A stretch of DNA of 64,000 nt from Zygnema cylindricum (lineage: Eukaryota; Streptophyta; Zygnematophyceae; Zygnematales; Zygnemataceae). The translations under genes were made by a program, and so were the position numbers. The notes beneath the pieces are model-generated. The model did no database searches. It saw only the letters and a program-made list of their open reading frames with translations, and was not told the origin of the DNA. Below are positions 1 through 11,332 of this stretch, piece by piece. Position 1 is the first letter of the stretch. Each line of letters starts with the position of its first letter. The DNA lies in the NCBI GenBank assembly GCA_037447655.1, contig JBBHKE010003005.1:230701-294700 (forward strand). Reading direction: 5' to 3'.

Positions 1-540
1 GACACGGCGTCTTAAACATTTAGACCTGATGGTTATTCACAAGGAGCGCCGACTGAGAACTAAGGATTCATAATTTCATACGGCATACGGTTGTGCAACC
101 GATAATCAAACACCGATATTTTGAAATATCGATATTCCTCAATAATTATCGGCAATAATAATAAGTTGTATATTTCGATAATTGCCACTTCTTTCGATAT
201 CTGGGAATAGTGTTGGGTATCGGGAAAATTCATATCACGATAAATTTGATTTTCGATATATCGAATATCGATGAGCAAACTTCTCGATATATCGTACCGA
301 GACCAGAGGTCGCAAACGGTCAACCGAAACCGTGACCGACCGTTAACTGACCGCCCGCGCCGGATCCGGAACGGATTCGGGGCGGTTACAGTCGGTTGAT
401 TCACCAGGAAAAAAAAAACGGTCGGTTACCGTCGGTCAACCAAAAAACCAAAAAAAAAGAAAATTTTGTACTGTCCCTATAATCCAACATTCTTGTACTT
501 TGTACTCTTTGGCATCGTGGAAGTACGTGACATCATGATT

Positions 541-992
541 AGCGTCGCAAATCTGACCGGTACTGTAGTAAGCTATTTATTTCGCAAATCAAAGGGAACG
601 CGACAAAGCGTCGCAAATCTGACACGGTAGTACAATATTCATTTCGCAAATCTTAGGCAACGCGACAAAGCGTCGCAAATCTGACACAATACACCGCCAA
701 TCGCTATTAGAGTCAAGGATTAAATAGCGTCAAAAAATAATTAGCGTTATTGATTCTTATTTAGTGCCTGAGACGTGGTAGATTATGGTCCACGTCCTTA
801 AATAGCGTTATTAAATCTATTTAAGGTTTTGGGGTCAAAATTTAGGGGCACCGTATTTAGTTATATACTCTAATAGCGATTGGCGGTGTAGTACACTATT
901 CATTTCGCAAATCTTAGGCAACGCGACAAAGCGTCGCAAATCTAACACAGTAGTACACTATTCATTTCGCAAATCTTAGGGAACGCGACAAA
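541..992. repeat. Subterminal tandem repeats inside the hAT MITE
   Basis: A unit of about 60 bp built around AACGCGACAAAGCGTCGC recurs near 597-616, 658-677 and 919-936, with a partial copy near 981. Each core holds the short inverted pair GCGAC/GTCGC. Such arrays in hAT elements are usually transposase-binding sites; that role is inferred from the family, not shown here. The array is split by the MITE at 692-888. Confidence 0.65.
692..888. mobile_element. 197-bp MITE with TA target duplication, nested in the hAT MITE
   Basis: Perfect 22-bp inverted repeats sit at 692-713 and 867-888 (outer end CACCGCCAATCGC). A TA dinucleotide lies outside each end (690-691, 889-890). This fits a Tc1/mariner-type or similar TA-targeting MITE. 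It interrupts the subterminal repeat array and is the innermost insertion of a three-level nest. It has no coding content. Confidence 0.75.
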
Positions 993-1363
993 TTGTAATT
1001 ATTGGCTTATTCCGTCGTACATTGATTAATTTTGTACTTTTTCGGTTACGGGCGGGCACGGTTAGTCGCGAAAAATCAAGATTCGGTTTTTTTTTTTTCG
1101 TAAACGACGGTCGGTTAACGGTTAACAATTTTGGAGCGTGACAAAACTCGGTCGGGCGTCGGTTACTCAGGTTTTGAAAAAAAAAAACGGTCGGTTTCGG
1201 GTATGAAATTTTTTGACTTTTGCGACCTCTGACCGAGACCAACAAAAAATATCGCGGTATATAGTATTTTTAAAATTATATATTTTATATAATATGTTAT
1301 TTTAGCGATGAATACAAATTGTTTGATACACCACGTACGACGAGATTTTCGCTCCGTGACTTA

Positions 1364-2141
1364 GGGTATATCCCCATATGCATAAGTAAGGGTTTTTTTC
1401 TGTCGTTTTCCTGTAAAACTTAGCGCCGTACTGTGTACGTTGCAACCGTACGAAGGAATCGCAAATTTGTAGAGTACAATATGGGTCATCTTCGAACTTA
1501 GGATGTACAAAAATTTGTCGTCTTGTGTTTTTCGACCCACTACCACGACAAAAAACGTCATCTTCAACCTTACGTTTAAAACACATGCGCAATGTGTTTT
1601 AAAACTAGGTATTTTCGAAAAACAAATAGGAACATATAGTCGCACGTGTCGTAATTTTCGAAAATTTCCATACGATTTCCAAGGACAAAGAAAAGTACAG
1701 AGCTTGCTATGTTTTGTCCGTTTGCAGTCCAATACGACAAAAAAAGTACACAATTTGTTTGTTTTTGCCCGTTTTCGTCCAATACGGAATTTTTTTTCGC
1801 AGGGGTCTTCAAATTCGGATGCCATTTCACGTCGATCGAACAGGAGACACAAAGGCAAAACGCATCTTTGTCAACCGTGAAACGGCACAAGTTAGAAGGC
1901 GCTACGTCTACAATGTCACGGTAAGACATGCGACGTCACAATCAGTTCCAAAAAATAACGTGCGACCACAGATTATAGACGTTGACAACCGTCACAAGTA
2001 CTGTCGGCGTATACAGTCGTCACAAACGTAAGTTACAATTTCGTCCTTACACACATAGGGACACTTGAAATCCGGGTCCGCCGGATCTGCGCTAAAACAC
2101 AAAGTAAGTTCGCTAAGTTTCAAGTACAAGGGGACATACCC
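1364..2141. mobile_element. Harbinger-like MITE (TTA target duplication) in MITE copy 1
   Basis: The ends are GGGTATATCCCC and GGGGACATACCC, inverted with one mismatch. They are flanked by TTA on both sides (1361-1363, 2142-2144), the 3-bp TWA duplication of PIF/Harbinger elements. The uninterrupted target is present in the sister MITE near 8191. The interior (about 780 bp) has open frames on both strands without a recognisable domain, so I treat it as non-coding. Confidence 0.7.
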
Positions 2142-2717
2142 TTAAAGGTAGCCACCGCAAAATGTAACCGACAAAAAGTAATAATTTCGTAATTCATATT
2201 ATTAATTACTTAGTACGTAGAGATTTCACATACGAAAAGGTCACACTAATTAAGTCAAAGTATAATCTGAAAAAAAAATGCTTTCAGGCAGGAATACCTA
2301 CCAATCTGCAGGCATTTTTGCAAGCATTTACCAATCTGCAGATTGATAGCCATTACGTCTTATCCATTTCCAGCGACTGATATTATAGAAAGGTTACACT
2401 TTTAGTTTTCTCCATGGATTCCTAAGGGATGGGAGGTAGCATGTGAGGTGAAGATGATAATGACACTGAAATGCTTCCAGATATTTACTACCAGCTGCAG
2501 CATCATTAGTACTAGCAGCAGCAGCATTAGTACTAGCAGCAGTAGCAAAAATAGTTGTAATTTTTTGTTTTAAAAAGCCTCGATATATCGACGATACGAT
2601 AAATCGCCAATATATCGCAATATTTAGCTTTTCGATATATCGAAGCGGTATATCGATTATCGTGAACCTGAATTTCGATTATATCGAATATCGGCGAATG
2701 GTCCTCGATACCCAACA

Positions 2718-4918
2718 ATATCTGGCAATAACTGACATGTGTGGGTGAACTTCTATTAGAGGAAAAGTGGGGTTGTTTATTAGATGCCGTACGATTTCGT
2801 ACATATTCGTACCATTTTTTTTTGTCAGACGAAACATGACGAAACATGTTAACTGGATGGCTCCAATATTTTATGCGTACGTATCGACCGTTGGATGTTT
2901 CACTTTTTTAGATTCGCGAAGCAATTGCGCAAATCGTCCGGTGTGAAAAGACTCTCCTTGGCGAGGAGAGTTTTTTCACACGGGTAGCGTACCATTGGTA
3001 CACGTGAAAAGTACAAATATTACACACCACGAATATGCGATGATAAACGAACACGTCGTACACGCCATGTGCCTTCAGCCACGGTGTATGCAGGTTGACC
3101 AAAATATCCTCGCACGCTCTTGACACCCGCTGACCTGCAAAGTTTGCGGCGTTTTTTTGACATTCTGTTTCGAAATTTTGATTTTCAATTTCAAAATTAA
3201 AATCTGGTCGCAAAATTTTCGTACGAATCATAAACTACCTCCACTCGTTCAAATGTTATGTACAGATTCTAAGTTTGAAGAATATTTTTAGATTTTAAGA
3301 ATCTAAAAACTAACCTACGTGGTGCCAATCTAATTCATAGTTTGTTCCCACCGAAGCATTTGTAACTTTTTGCCCATTCCGATGATTTTCCCAGAAGTCA
3401 TCGGAAAACAGGTCTTGTTCACACCAAAATTTGTGCCCGTAACTCCGATTAAAGGTGTTCTATGACACGTCACACGCTTTGACGTCGTCAAACATAGGCG
3501 CGAAAACAAACCTGCAGTTTTTGCTTTGCCCTTTTTCTAAAACGAAAAAAACATTGTAGTCGCATTCGTCTCTGGTGACAACGATAATTGATCGTCGATT
3601 TTTTTTGTGTAAGATCGTGAGCCGTTGAGTGATTTGAGTTTTGATTGGCTTTGTCATGATCCTATTTTGATGTAATAAAAAGAGACACGTGGTAAAATCC
3701 TATTTGTTGTTTAGCGTGGTTGTAATGGTAACGATTCGCGGTACTGTACGGTACAGTACCACTGTCGCTCGTAGAGAATCTGTCAATTGGTGAAAGCCAT
3801 AAAGTATAGATTTTCAATATGGTTGGCCGCCGTGCATTGCGCCGTGCTGATTTTTTTAGCATGGACGTGACCGTCAACAGGCGAACCGAACCGACTATTT
3901 CCTGCGTGTCCGTACTTATTTTTGTGTAAGTACACCACGGATCTTTTTTAGTGTTTATATTACTAATTCAGTACCCGTCAATTTTGAACCTCAAACCTAA
4001 AATAGGATTAGTATTTCTATTTTTTCCTTTACATTAATATATGTACGGTTTTAATAATATCGATGCTACAAATTTGGGCAGTTATTAAATATTAATTACT
4101 GTGCAGTACACCGTGAATCGATATTACTCTATTAGTGCTGATGTTTTTTGCTTTACGGTCGACACTATTAAACGTTACCACTGTTAAATTTCAATCCGTT
4201 GGCAAAAATAAATCATTGTATACAATTTATGTCAATTAAAACAAAATAAATGTACGATAAATGAAAACCATATGGGGGCACATTTGTCCAATGAAACAAA
4301 CCGAAGAAATGAAACGACAAACCAAATCGTATCATGCGACATAAATTAACATCTAATAAATGTATTTCATGAAAAACACAAAATTTTACGCAAAATACTC
4401 GTATGTTACGGGTTTATTGATTATTTGCTATCAAAATCCATGGCGAAAAGGTTCATATTTGTAAAAGAATATGACGAAGCCAAGTGGATGGTTCAATTCG
4501 CGTTTCGTTCATGTAAGGGGTTTGATTAAGCGTAAAAGTTTCACATTAATTTGAGCGTTTGATCTCAATCTAATGAAGGATAAGAATGAATGGATTGAAT
4601 ATATCATGTAGTATTAAATACTTTAATGTTAAATCTAGAATACACAATAAACCATTAGCATTATTCAACCATTATTTGTTTAAACATAATACTAATGGTT
4701 TTTGTTTATGTTATATTAAGGTGTTGCATATATGTTTTTTATATATTTTTTTATCAATACATAATATTACAAAAGAAGAAAACAAAAAAAAAATACAAAC
4801 AAAATAAATAACCACAATACATCCTTGATCACATAACAAAAACGAAAGAAACAAATGTAAACATAACAAAGAAAAAAATAAGAAAAAAAGAAAAAAACAA
4901 CACATTTAACTAGGATTC
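2718..4918. other. Unassigned AT-rich sequence, no gene seen
   Basis: No protein domain, RNA gene or clear transposon ends were recognised over these 2.2 kb. Short open frames occur on both strands but have no recognisable motifs. The only structured feature is the hairpin at 2941-2981. Confidence 0.5.
2941..2981. repeat. 18-bp stem hairpin
   Basis: Arms 2941-2958 and 2964-2981 (GTGTGAAAAGACTCTCCT and its near-complement) are separated by the 5-nt loop TGGCG. There is a single mismatch, which would be a G-U pair in RNA. No downstream U-tract or gene context indicates a terminator. It could be the centre of a decayed foldback element. Confidence 0.6.
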
Positions 4919-5560
4919 AACCAGCTTAGTCCAAAGACCTAAAAGGTTTGAAAAACATCATTATCAGCTAAATGGCTGACTAACACTACAAACACGTATT
5001 TTTTTTATATTTTTTGATAGTTAGAATATGTTGATTACTTTAAGTACTTTTTTTGTTTTCGATCAAGCACCTTAGGCGAAGATCCAGATGGTTGCATAAA
5101 CACCATTATCAACTTAAAGGTTGACTAACATTACAATCACTTATTATATATTAATTTTCGTTGTTTATTATAGTAGATTGATTACTTTGAGTACTTTGTT
5201 TTTCTTTTTCTCTTTTTGTGATCATCCAACTTAGTCTTAAGACTTAGAAAATTGCATAAACATCACTATAAACTTATAGGCTAACCAACATTACAAACAA
5301 TTGTTTCCATTCACGAAATTTGTTTGTTAGATTACATTGTTACTTTGAATATTTATTTTTTGTTTTTTCGATCAACTAACTTAGTCTAAAGACCAAGAAA
5401 GTTGTTGAACATCATTATCAGCTCAAAGGCTGACCAACATTACAAACATTGGTATATATATTTTTTTTAAATACAACACAAATACTTTCACTTTTTTTTG
5501 TGGTACTTGATTACTTTGTTTTTTTTTTGATGTGACCAACATTACAGACATTGGGTTTTT
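4919..5560. repeat. Diverged minisatellite, ~150-bp unit, 4-5 copies
   Basis: Each unit holds CTTAGTC(C/T)AAAGAC, then a block similar to CATCATTATCAGCT..AAAGGCTGACCAACATTACAAACA, then a T-rich stretch ending in GATTACTTTGAGTACTTTG. Units start near 4920, 5068, 5225, 5378 and (partial) 5526. The last runs directly into the (TCA)n tract, so the two repeats probably grew side by side. Confidence 0.7.
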
Positions 5561-5611
5561 TTTTTTTGAAATACAATACAAATACTTTGAATACTTTGTT
5601 TTAGTGATACT

Positions 5612-5618
5612 TTGATTA

Positions 5619-5653
<35 letters not shown>

Positions 5654-5900
5654 ACATCATCATCATCATCATCACCATCATCATCATTACATCATCATCA
5701 TCATCATCATCGTCAACATCATCATCATCATCATCATCGTCAACATCATCATCCTCATCATCATCGTCAACATCATCATCATCATCATCCTCATCATTAT
5801 CACCATCGTCATCGTCATCATCATCATCATCATCGTCATCATCGACATCATTAATCATCATCATATCATTATATCGTTATCATCTTCATTAATCTTTATC

Positions 5901-5951
<51 letters not shown>

Positions 5952-6251
5952 ACATCAACATTATCATCATCATCATCCTCATCTTCATTATCATCATCAT
6001 CATCATCATCGCCATCATCATCATCCGCATCATCATCATCATCATCATCATCGTCATCATCATCATCATCATCCTAATCATCATCATCATCATCAACGTC
6101 AACATCATCAGCATCATCATCATTATCAACATCATCATTATCATTACATCATCATCATCATCATTACATCATCATTATCATTACAACATCAACATCATCA
6201 TCATCGTCATCATCATCATCGTAATCATCATCGTCAACATCATCATCGTCC

Positions 6252-6302
<51 letters not shown>

Positions 6303-6400
6303 ACAACAACATCATCATCATCATCATCATCATCATCTTTACATTATCATCATCACCATTCTAATCATTACATCATCATTATCATCATCATCATCATCAA
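5612..6400. repeat. (TCA)n / (TGA)n microsatellite, ~790 bp
   Basis: Nearly uninterrupted TCA trinucleotides with scattered GTC, CTC, CCA, ACA and TTA variants. All six frames stay open over long stretches, giving Ser/His/Met/Asp homopolymers. These are artefacts of the repeat and not proteins. Confidence 0.95.
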
Positions 6401-7333
6401 CCCATCTTTCACAAGGAGCCGACAATGCTCTATAAAAATTAGCATTCCAAATATGAAAAACAATATCAAAAATTATTGCAGCAACATAAACTTCACCAAA
6501 ACTATAGCAACACGAACTTCACCAGAACTGCCCCAAACTTTATCAACACACATATACGTTTGATAGTGATTAAAGTCTATAAATTGAATTCCATGTCCAC
6601 AACTAATAAAAATAGCATGCTTATCTAAATGACAAAATAAATAACAAATAATTACCTTTTTTACATAAAAATATTAAGACTCAGAACCAAACAATAATAA
6701 AGAAAGAGCACGAAACAAACAAGTAATCAAAAAAGAGGTTATCGTGATGAGCTTACTTGAAATTGAGCTCCCAAAAGTTGAAAAAAAAAACACTTACAGC
6801 AGAATAACAAAAAATATATAAACATTAATAAACAAATGAAATAACAAAACAATATGATTTTAATACAAACTTTCCCAAACATGTAAAAATATAGAAATAG
6901 ACAAACAAAATATGATTTATTTAAAAAGTAAAACAAAAAACATACATTAAACAAAAGAAAAAAAACATAAGATAAACTTTGCACAAACCACTATAAATCA
7001 TTTAATATGTCAAAAACCACTTACTGAATATTTCAAGCCTTCGGAAATGAATGGAAAGAGTGAGAATTTGTAAAGTATAAAGAAAATTAAATATAGAAGA
7101 GGAACAAGATCAAATTCAAGGGAAAAAAGAAAGAAGATAGGAAGTAATGGTAAGCTTTATACAAAAATTATGGACCTAATTTTTTCGTACGCTTGACAGG
7201 ACGGTTCCAAACCGCTATACTACAGTACAGCGACGACGACAAAGTGATCGCGACAGTTGACCCGCGGTCGACGACATCAAGGTGGCCACGACAGGTACCA
7301 GGATGCCTTCGATGCGAGTTAACCGTACAAGTA
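6401..7333. other. AT-rich intergenic DNA, nothing recognised
   Basis: 6401-7180 is strongly AT-rich with no domain-bearing frame. From 7190 the composition changes to GACGAC/GCGAC-rich DNA that partly recurs at 7447-7545, a diverged duplication of unknown origin. Confidence 0.5.
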
Positions 7334-7455
7334 AGTGAAATGATATTGCAACGACGATGACGATAGATTCTTTATACCTTTATCAGGACGGTTCAGTGAA
7401 ACGATATTGCAACGACGATGACGATAGATTCTTTATACCTTTATCAGAACGGTTC
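7334..7455. repeat. Tandem duplication, two 61-bp units
   Basis: Units 7334-7394 and 7395-7455 both read AGTGAAAYGATATTGCAACG at their start and end in CGGTTC, with about three differences. It is a simple recent tandem duplication in non-coding DNA. Confidence 0.8.
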
Positions 7456-7960
7456 GAAACCGCTACACTACAGTACGACGCCGACAACAAAGTGACTTCA
7501 ATACAACGACAATGACAAAGTGATCGCGATAGTTGACCCGCGACCAACGACGTCAAGGATGATTTGGTACGAACGGATTTGAGTCATCGACGCTTAATCG
7601 TACGGCAACATGAATCACATCGCGACGTTTTTGTTGACGTAAGTTGACGTCAAGGGCGATTCACGTCAAAAACAAAATCGACGTCAAGCCAAAATATCGT
7701 GTTATCAATACCGGGTGAGTAACGTACAATATCGTACTTTTATTTTTTGCGCGTGCGATCTTGTCACATCACGACCTGTTGTCATGTTTTCAATATATCT
7801 ACACTACCGGAAACAGATTGATACGTGGAGTACATGTAACTCCTACAACAAATTGTGACGCTCTTATTGATTCATGTGTACCAAAATGACAGGCTTTTGG
7901 TGACCAGATGGCAAAGCACCTGGTCGCCCGCGCCTATTATTTAAACTTACAAATAATAAG

Positions 7961-8766
7961 TGTTGGGTATCAGAAAATTTCATATCGCGATAAATTTGAT
8001 ATTCGATATGTCGAATATCAATCGAGCAAACTTCTCAATATATTATACCGAGACCAACAAAAATTATCGCGATATATATCGCGATATATATTATTTTCAA
8101 AATTTAATATTTTATATAATATGTTATTTTAGCGATGAAGACAAATTGTTTGATACGCCGTGTACGATATGATTTTTGTTTCCGTGACTGTAAGGTAGAC
8201 GCCGCAAAATGTAACCGACAAAAAAATAATAATTTCGTAATTCATATTTTTAATGATTTAGTATGTAGAGATTTCATATTTGAAAAGGTCACACTAATTA
8301 AGTCAAAATATAAACTGAAAAAAAAAATTGCAGACTATTCTTTTCATGCTTTTAGGCAAAAATACCTACCAATTTGCAGGCATTTTTGCACGCATCTACC
8401 AATCTGCAAATTGGTAGCCATTACGGCTTATCCATTTCAAACGACTAATATTGTAGAAAGGTTACACTATTAGTTTTCTCCATGGATTCCCAATGGATGG
8501 GAGGTAGCATGGGAGGTGAAGAGAATAATGACACTAAAATGCTTCCGGAAATTTACTACCAGTTGGAGTAGCATTAGTACTAGCAGCAGTAGCAAAAATA
8601 TATATAATTTTTTGTTTAAAAAAACCTTGAAATATCGGCGATACGATATATCGACGATATATTGCGATATTTAGCTTTTCGATAATCAAAACGATATATC
8701 GATTATCGGGTACTTGAAATTCGATATATAAATCCAATATCGGCAATTGTTCCTCGATACCCAACA
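7961..8766. mobile_element. MITE copy 2 (TGTTGGGTATC termini)
   Basis: Uninterrupted 806-bp sister of the element at 211-2717, with ends TGTTGGGTATC and GATACCCAACA. It is rich in ATCGATAT-like palindromes, for example the repeated ATCGCGATATAT near 8067-8090. The 14 bases outside each end match at about 10 positions (7947-7960, 8767-8780). It holds short open frames with no recognised domain. Comparing the two copies exposes the empty sites of the nested elements in copy 1. Confidence 0.75.
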
Positions 8767-9562
8767 CAACTAATAATAAATGTTTGAAGGACGACGACGG
8801 TGGTTCAAAGTCTTGCAACTTTTTTGCGTAATTACAATGAATAGCCGTTTGAGTGTTGTTTTTGCTACGTCAACTTTTGGGGTTACCGTTGGCCTGTTTC
8901 AAAGAAAGACGCAACTTTAATGCGACTTTTTTATCCTCAAATATTTTCGTTTGTTTGTACGGTTTTCCAGGAACTTCTAAAAACAACAAAGTCGGTGCTC
9001 GGAAAGCCGTACATTATTCGTACGCCCGTCTGTTGCGGAAGTGACATTTTTTTCGGTGGGAACAAGCTATGAGAAACGATGTTTACTGGCACAACATAAT
9101 GGAACCACGTGCAAGTAAACACTACAAATAGACGTCTCTGAATGTTTACTAGGACCGCCTGGGACCGCCTAATGGAGCAGAGGCCTAAAAAGAAAACGAT
9201 TATCGATCATCGAATTCTTAAAACGGATATGAAAACCCTACCTAGAAGTCGGAACCAAAGACATGAAGTCTATAATTATTTCAGGCCGAACGACAACACA
9301 TTTCGTTCAGAAGACTGCTTAGTAAGAATAAAACATGAAATGGATGCTTTTCCTTACAAGTTCAAGTCAAAAGCTAAAAATATAGATATTTATTTGAGAT
9401 TACGAGAAGTGTTACAATAATTTTATGTCTATTAATGAAACATTTCCATGTTGAAACACTTATATAAGCATTTTCAACTAGGGCAACGATAACGGTGTGC
9501 TTCAATTTAGTTGGGCCCACATGACTAAATTAAACAATACAAAATTTTACAATGGAGAACTA
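8767..9562. other. Unassigned DNA with one small open frame
   Basis: No repeat family was recognised here. The only notable item is a 92-codon plus-strand frame at 9142-9420. Confidence 0.4.
9142..9420 (+). CDS. Hypothetical 92-residue open frame
   Basis: A single ATG-to-stop frame of mixed, charged composition (basic N-terminal half with RPKKK, C-terminal YLRLREVLQ). I recognise no domain, signal peptide or membrane segment. It lies between a MITE and a Copia LTR and has no visible promoter or splice context. It may be chance, an exon fragment or a transposon remnant. Confidence 0.15.
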   Translation: MFTRTAWDRLMEQRPKKKTIIDHRILKTDMKTLPRSRNQRHEVYNYFRPNDNTFRSEDCLVRIKHEMDAFPYKFKSKAKNIDIYLRLREVLQ

Positions 9563-10532
9563 TGCTGAAATAACTAGATTTATAGAGTATTTTCTAGGTC
9601 TAAATAGATTAGTGAAAAACAAAAAGAAAAGCGCAGACGGTCTGCCTTCACCTCTTCTCTCTAGCCCCCATACTTGTTGTAGTCACAGAAGGAGAGAGAG
9701 AGTGGTGGAGCCATGGCTGCCTCAATTCCATAGGCATGACTAAATAGTGATGTAAGTCACTCTCAACAAAAAGTTGAGTCCGGCATGACTCGAACCTTCG
9801 ACCGGCAGAGCGAGGCGTAGCCGTCAGCTCTAACCGGTCTGTTGTAGGAGTTCGTTACATTACATAGGGTGTGATTTTATTTAAACTGTGTTATGATCTC
9901 TAATCTGATTTGACAAAAATAAGAATGAAAGGACATAGAACTAGTTAATATATTGTGCAAACATGATCCCGCACGAAACAAATGAATCGAATATTTGTTT
10001 CAATGGCTAACATTATAAGTCGTTTTTGATCTAACGGCACATGATGTTGCCGAGATCCCGGAATGGTCACTTTGGAGAGATAACATTTGGAATGGCAAAT
10101 CCTAGGGACATAAGTACGAGTTAAAAGGAGACAAGCGTCCACTCAATGGCTTTGTCGTACACAGGCCGTACAGAAAAGACATTGGCCGTAGTACCTTTCT
10201 GTAGTTTACAGTCATATGATTGGATCATACCGTAGTAGATAGGGGTTGTGAGAGGGGTTTGGGACTTAGCATTTATGTTTAGTAGGCAGCAGCCTCTCTC
10301 TTTGAGAGTTTGTATAAATTGGCATTTTTGCCGCTTCATTACTTATCTCATGGTTGGGCATTTTTAGTGATTCTTTTTGCTTTGGACTCAGGGGAGTCCA
10401 GACTGCATACGGGTGCAGTTAGGTTAACAATTTGTCAGCTTAATCAGCAGTGGTTGTAGGTGAAAGAGGGCTAGTTAAAACTACCTAGAGGCTTCTTGAA
10501 TTTTGTAGTCCAATGAAGGACATTAAATTGCA
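9563..10532 (+). repeat. 5' LTR of a plus-strand Copia-B-like fragment
   Basis: It starts TGCTGAAATAACTAGATT and shares GTATTTTCTAGGT.TAAAT with the start of the Copia-B LTRs (seen in reverse at 51529 and 57060). It ends in TTGCA, directly before the primer-binding site at 10533. The last 20 bases already encode the Gag N-terminus, with ATG at 10513. A tRNA-like segment with B-box sequence lies in antisense at 9787-9795. The age looks old from its divergence. Confidence 0.75.
9787..9840 (-). promoter_or_regulatory. Antisense tRNA-like module of the LTR (B box)
   Basis: On the minus strand 9795-9787 reads GTTCGAGTC, a perfect match to the pol III B-box consensus GWTCRANNC. It is preceded by a D-arm-like TTAGAGCTGACGGCTACG. 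It sits in the same antisense orientation as in the other LTR families of the window. No full cloverleaf could be drawn, so this is not called a tRNA gene. Confidence 0.5.
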
Positions 10533-10889
10533 GGTTATGGGCCCACCCTCTAGGGTGCCCATCTTCAATGGAACTGGGTTCATTTATTGGGAAGCAATGA
10601 TGACAAGGGCTTTGTGCGAAAAACGATACTTGGGTATTGTAAGTGGACAAGTGAAACCTCCACCTCAAGCAACTCCATCAGGGTTTGGTGGAATAAGGTT
10701 TTCTACAGCAGCATCTCCTGCAACGGAGCGGCAAATGATGGGGACAGTATTGTGTTAGAAAAGGGGAAAGAAAAGGAGACACCTCTTCCTCCTATTGCTC
10801 CTATTCCCACGGCATGCGGAGCGGCGATCACGAAGATTGCGGAGAACAACACCCAAATGTGGGAAGATGAAAGATAACAAACTAAACAA
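10513..10889 (+). pseudogene. Copia gag N-terminal fragment
   Basis: The frame starts in the LTR and runs through the primer-binding site GGTTATGGGCCCACC (10533-10547), translated as QVMGPPSRVPIFNGTGFIYW. This is the same Gag start as in the Copia-B copies at 55894 and 61415, followed by the conserved ALCEKRY..IVSGQVK. A frameshift near 10740 moves the homology to another frame ending in NNTQMWEDE. The rest of gag is missing because another LTR begins at about 10890. Confidence 0.8.
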
Positions 10890-11332
10890 TGTATACACAA
10901 CAAAGGAAGTGTTCCCCCAAAGTTCAATATATTAAATACAACCAAAGTACAAATCTCCTCTAGTTGTTGACCTTTTTACGCCTCCAAAAAGATAGATAAA
11001 CAACTAAGTCCCAACAAGTATATATATGTACACAACTAAAACGTGTAAGATTCAACGCGCCAAAGTATACTATCGATAACTGCGAACCGACTTGAACTAC
11101 ACGCTACGACTAGACTTTACGTGAACGAAAACGACCAAATAATTTCCATCTCACTTGTATGGTACGACCAGAACTTAAGCGAAACCAAACGAACATACAA
11201 TTTCTACGTCACTTCAAATATATAGTGACGAAACTACTTCGTCGCTGGTCGTAGCTACTTAGCTACAAGAATGTCTCGTCGCTAAATGAGTTCTCAGGAC
11301 TTAATCGTAAAATTCCCTCTCTTACTAAGACA
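10890..11332 (-). repeat. Candidate 3' LTR of a plant-like Copia
   Basis: On the minus strand the sequence after the RNase H stop is a polypurine run (AAGAGGGGGCTTTGAG) followed by TGTCTTAG. That fits a 3' LTR starting at 11332 and ending near 10890 with ...TATACA. No second copy is available in the window, so both ends are inferred from the TG..CA rule and the polypurine tract. Confidence 0.45.

Larger units (their letters stand above)
304..1231. mobile_element. hAT-type MITE inserted in MITE copy 1
   Basis: The ends are CAGAGGTCGCAAA and TTTGCGACCTCTG, a perfect 13-bp terminal inverted repeat starting with the CAGRGG typical of hAT elements. An 8-bp target duplication ACCGAGAC flanks it (296-303 and 1232-1239), also the hAT size. 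The uninterrupted site is seen in the sister MITE around 8048. There is no transposase, so it must have been moved in trans. GC-rich CGGTC/ACCG-containing blocks lie near both ends. Confidence 0.85.
211..2717. mobile_element. MITE copy 1 (TGTTGGGTATC termini), carrying nested insertions
   Basis: The left end reads TGTTGGGTATCG and the right end CGATACCCAACA, so the ends are inverted repeats. The interior matches the element at 7961-8766 in blocks (211-303, 1232-1363, 2142-2717). Two insertions separate the blocks. Without them and their duplicated target bases the length is about 790 bp, close to the 806 bp of the second copy. The flanks share a 12-of-14 match directly abutting both ends (197-210 and 2718-2731), which would be an unusually long target duplication. 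No coding capacity is seen, so this is a non-autonomous DNA-transposon derivative. The superfamily is not assigned. Confidence 0.75.

Noticed and set aside
2941-2981. Rho-independent terminator
   Set aside because: Eukaryotic setting, no adjacent gene and no T-run directly after the stem.
5612-6144. Long Ser/His-, Asp- and Met-rich open frames on both strands
   Set aside because: They come from the TCA trinucleotide tract, which has no stop in most frames.
9787-9840. Functional tRNA gene
   Set aside because: B box and a D-arm-like piece are present, but no acceptor stem or complete cloverleaf could be drawn, and the same module recurs inside LTRs.
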